A stretch of DNA of 6,731 bases. It comes from JAXGTD01 sp040775095. Its GTDB lineage: Bacteria; Pseudomonadota; Gammaproteobacteria; Chromatiales; Chromatiaceae. Where the stretch lies: contig JAXGTD010000177.1 in the NCBI GenBank assembly GCA_040775095.1, forward strand, positions 1 through 6,731, written 5' to 3'. Below are positions 6,395-6,731 of this stretch, piece by piece. The notes under the pieces were generated by a model. That model did no database searches. It saw nothing but the letters and a program-made list of their open reading frames with translations, and was not told the origin of the DNA. The translations under genes were made by a program, and so were the position numbers. Position 1 is the stretch's first letter. Each line of letters begins with the position of its first letter.

Positions 6395-6516
6395 AGCGTT
6401 CAGCCCACGGTGGCGAGCCACGTCACGTTGCCGCTCCACCGCGCTGAGTGAATGTTGGGAATTGCCACTCGACAGGGGTCGCGCACGCACCTCTGGCGGC
6501 TGGCAGCTCTGGCCAG

Positions 6517-6561
6517 AAAAAAGCCCCGCCGCCCAGGTTGGAGAAGGGGAGCGGGGCTTTT
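6517..6561 (-). terminator. Intrinsic terminator between cbbS and cbbQ
   Basis: On the minus strand AAAAGCCCCGC (6561-6551) pairs perfectly with GCGGGGCTTTT (6529-6519) over 11 bp, enclosing a 21-base loop, and the stem runs into six Ts (6522-6517). It begins 25 bases after the cbbS stop codon. This is the classical Rho-independent form. It would end most cbbLS transcripts and let some through to cbbQ, giving high RuBisCO and low activase, unless cbbQ has its own promoter in 6383-6516, where I see no convincing one. Confidence 0.88.
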
Positions 6562-6586
6562 AGCGTCGACTCTGAAGGATCAGAGC

Positions 6587-6731
6587 TTAGGCCGGGGTAC
6601 CCCGGAAGATAACCATGGAGGCACCTGGGCACTGGGCGTAGTTGTCCAGGCCCAGCAGGCGGACGTGGTTGTCCGGGTGCGCCTTGTGGCATGCATCGCA
6701 CTCGGCCAGGATGGCATCGACATCGGTCTCA
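6587..6731 (-). CDS. cbbS: RuBisCO small subunit, C-terminal part (partial)
   Basis: The frame enters from the right edge and gives 47 residues before a TAA at 6589-6587: ETDVDAILAECDACHKAHPD, then NHVRLLGLDNYAQCPGASMV and IFRGTPA. The blocks CHKAHPDNHVRL, GLDNYAQ and MVIFRG are hallmarks of the C-terminus of proteobacterial form I small subunits, closest in my memory to form IA of purple sulfur bacteria. Together with the large subunit it forms the L8S8 CO2-fixing enzyme. About 60% of the protein, its start and presumably cbbL lie outside the window. A terminator follows directly, then cbbQ. The first base of the window edge (6731) belongs to an incomplete codon. Confidence 0.95.
   Translation of the reverse strand, partial: ETDVDAILAECDACHKAHPDNHVRLLGLDNYAQCPGASMVIFRGTPA

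Noticed and set aside
6410..6421. GTGGCGAGCCAC inverted repeat in the cbbQ leader
   Set aside because: Only 5 bp with a 2-base loop; expected by chance at this base composition.
6383..6490. N-terminal extension of cbbQ to an ATG at 6490
   Set aside because: CbbQ begins close to the YLVTEEPYYRPV block; GGAGG is ideally placed before the ATG at 6382.
6423..6701. 92-residue minus-strand frame across the cbbS end and terminator
   Set aside because: Out of frame with the clear CbbS C-terminus and runs through the terminator hairpin.
1..6731. Mobile elements, CRISPR arrays, tRNA or rRNA genes
   Set aside because: No transposase or integrase motifs, regularly spaced repeats, or RNA gene signatures were seen on either strand.

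Overview
The window looks like part of the chromosome of a GC-rich, sulfur-oxidising autotrophic gammaproteobacterium, most likely a purple sulfur bacterium (Chromatiaceae type) or a close relative. Two things point that way. The right side is a Calvin-cycle block: the end of the RuBisCO small subunit, then cbbQ, a class II aldolase and cbbO. Directly behind it lies a small secreted Gly/Tyr/Trp-rich protein that resembles sulfur globule envelope proteins. The lineage is an inference from gene content; there is no marker gene in the window.

All recognised genes lie on the minus strand, so the order of transcription runs from right to left. (1) 6731-6587: last 47 codons of cbbS. (2) 6561-6517: a strong intrinsic terminator between cbbS and cbbQ. 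(3) 6382-5576: cbbQ, the AAA+ motor of the CbbQO RuBisCO activase. (4) 5528-4350: a class II ketose-bisphosphate aldolase carrying an extra C-terminal Dabb-type domain. (5) 4270-1889: cbbO, the VWA/MIDAS adaptor of the activase. (6) 1751-1434: the putative sulfur globule protein, with its own excellent ribosome binding site and a possible promoter. (7) 1433-1101: a 333-base gap holding a GC-rich hairpin, a candidate promoter and an AT-rich Zur-like palindrome. (8) 1100-192: a ZnuA-like periplasmic metal-binding protein. (9) 186-1: the start of a gene that matches protoporphyrinogen oxidase but lacks the N-terminal FAD-binding GxGxxG segment; it runs off the left edge.

Functionally, RuBisCO fixes CO2, CbbQ and CbbO together remodel inhibited RuBisCO, and the aldolase serves the regenerative half of the cycle. 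Reduced sulfur oxidation, which passes through stored sulfur globules, would supply the electrons, so the sulfur globule gene beside the cbb genes makes physiological sense even if it is transcribed separately. The znuA unit appears independent, probably zinc-repressed, and is not followed immediately by znuC/znuB.

The most unusual items are the aldolase-Dabb fusion inserted between the two activase subunit genes, and the headless protoporphyrinogen oxidase-like reading frame behind znuA. I saw no mobile element, CRISPR array, tRNA or rRNA, and no clearly new multi-gene system.
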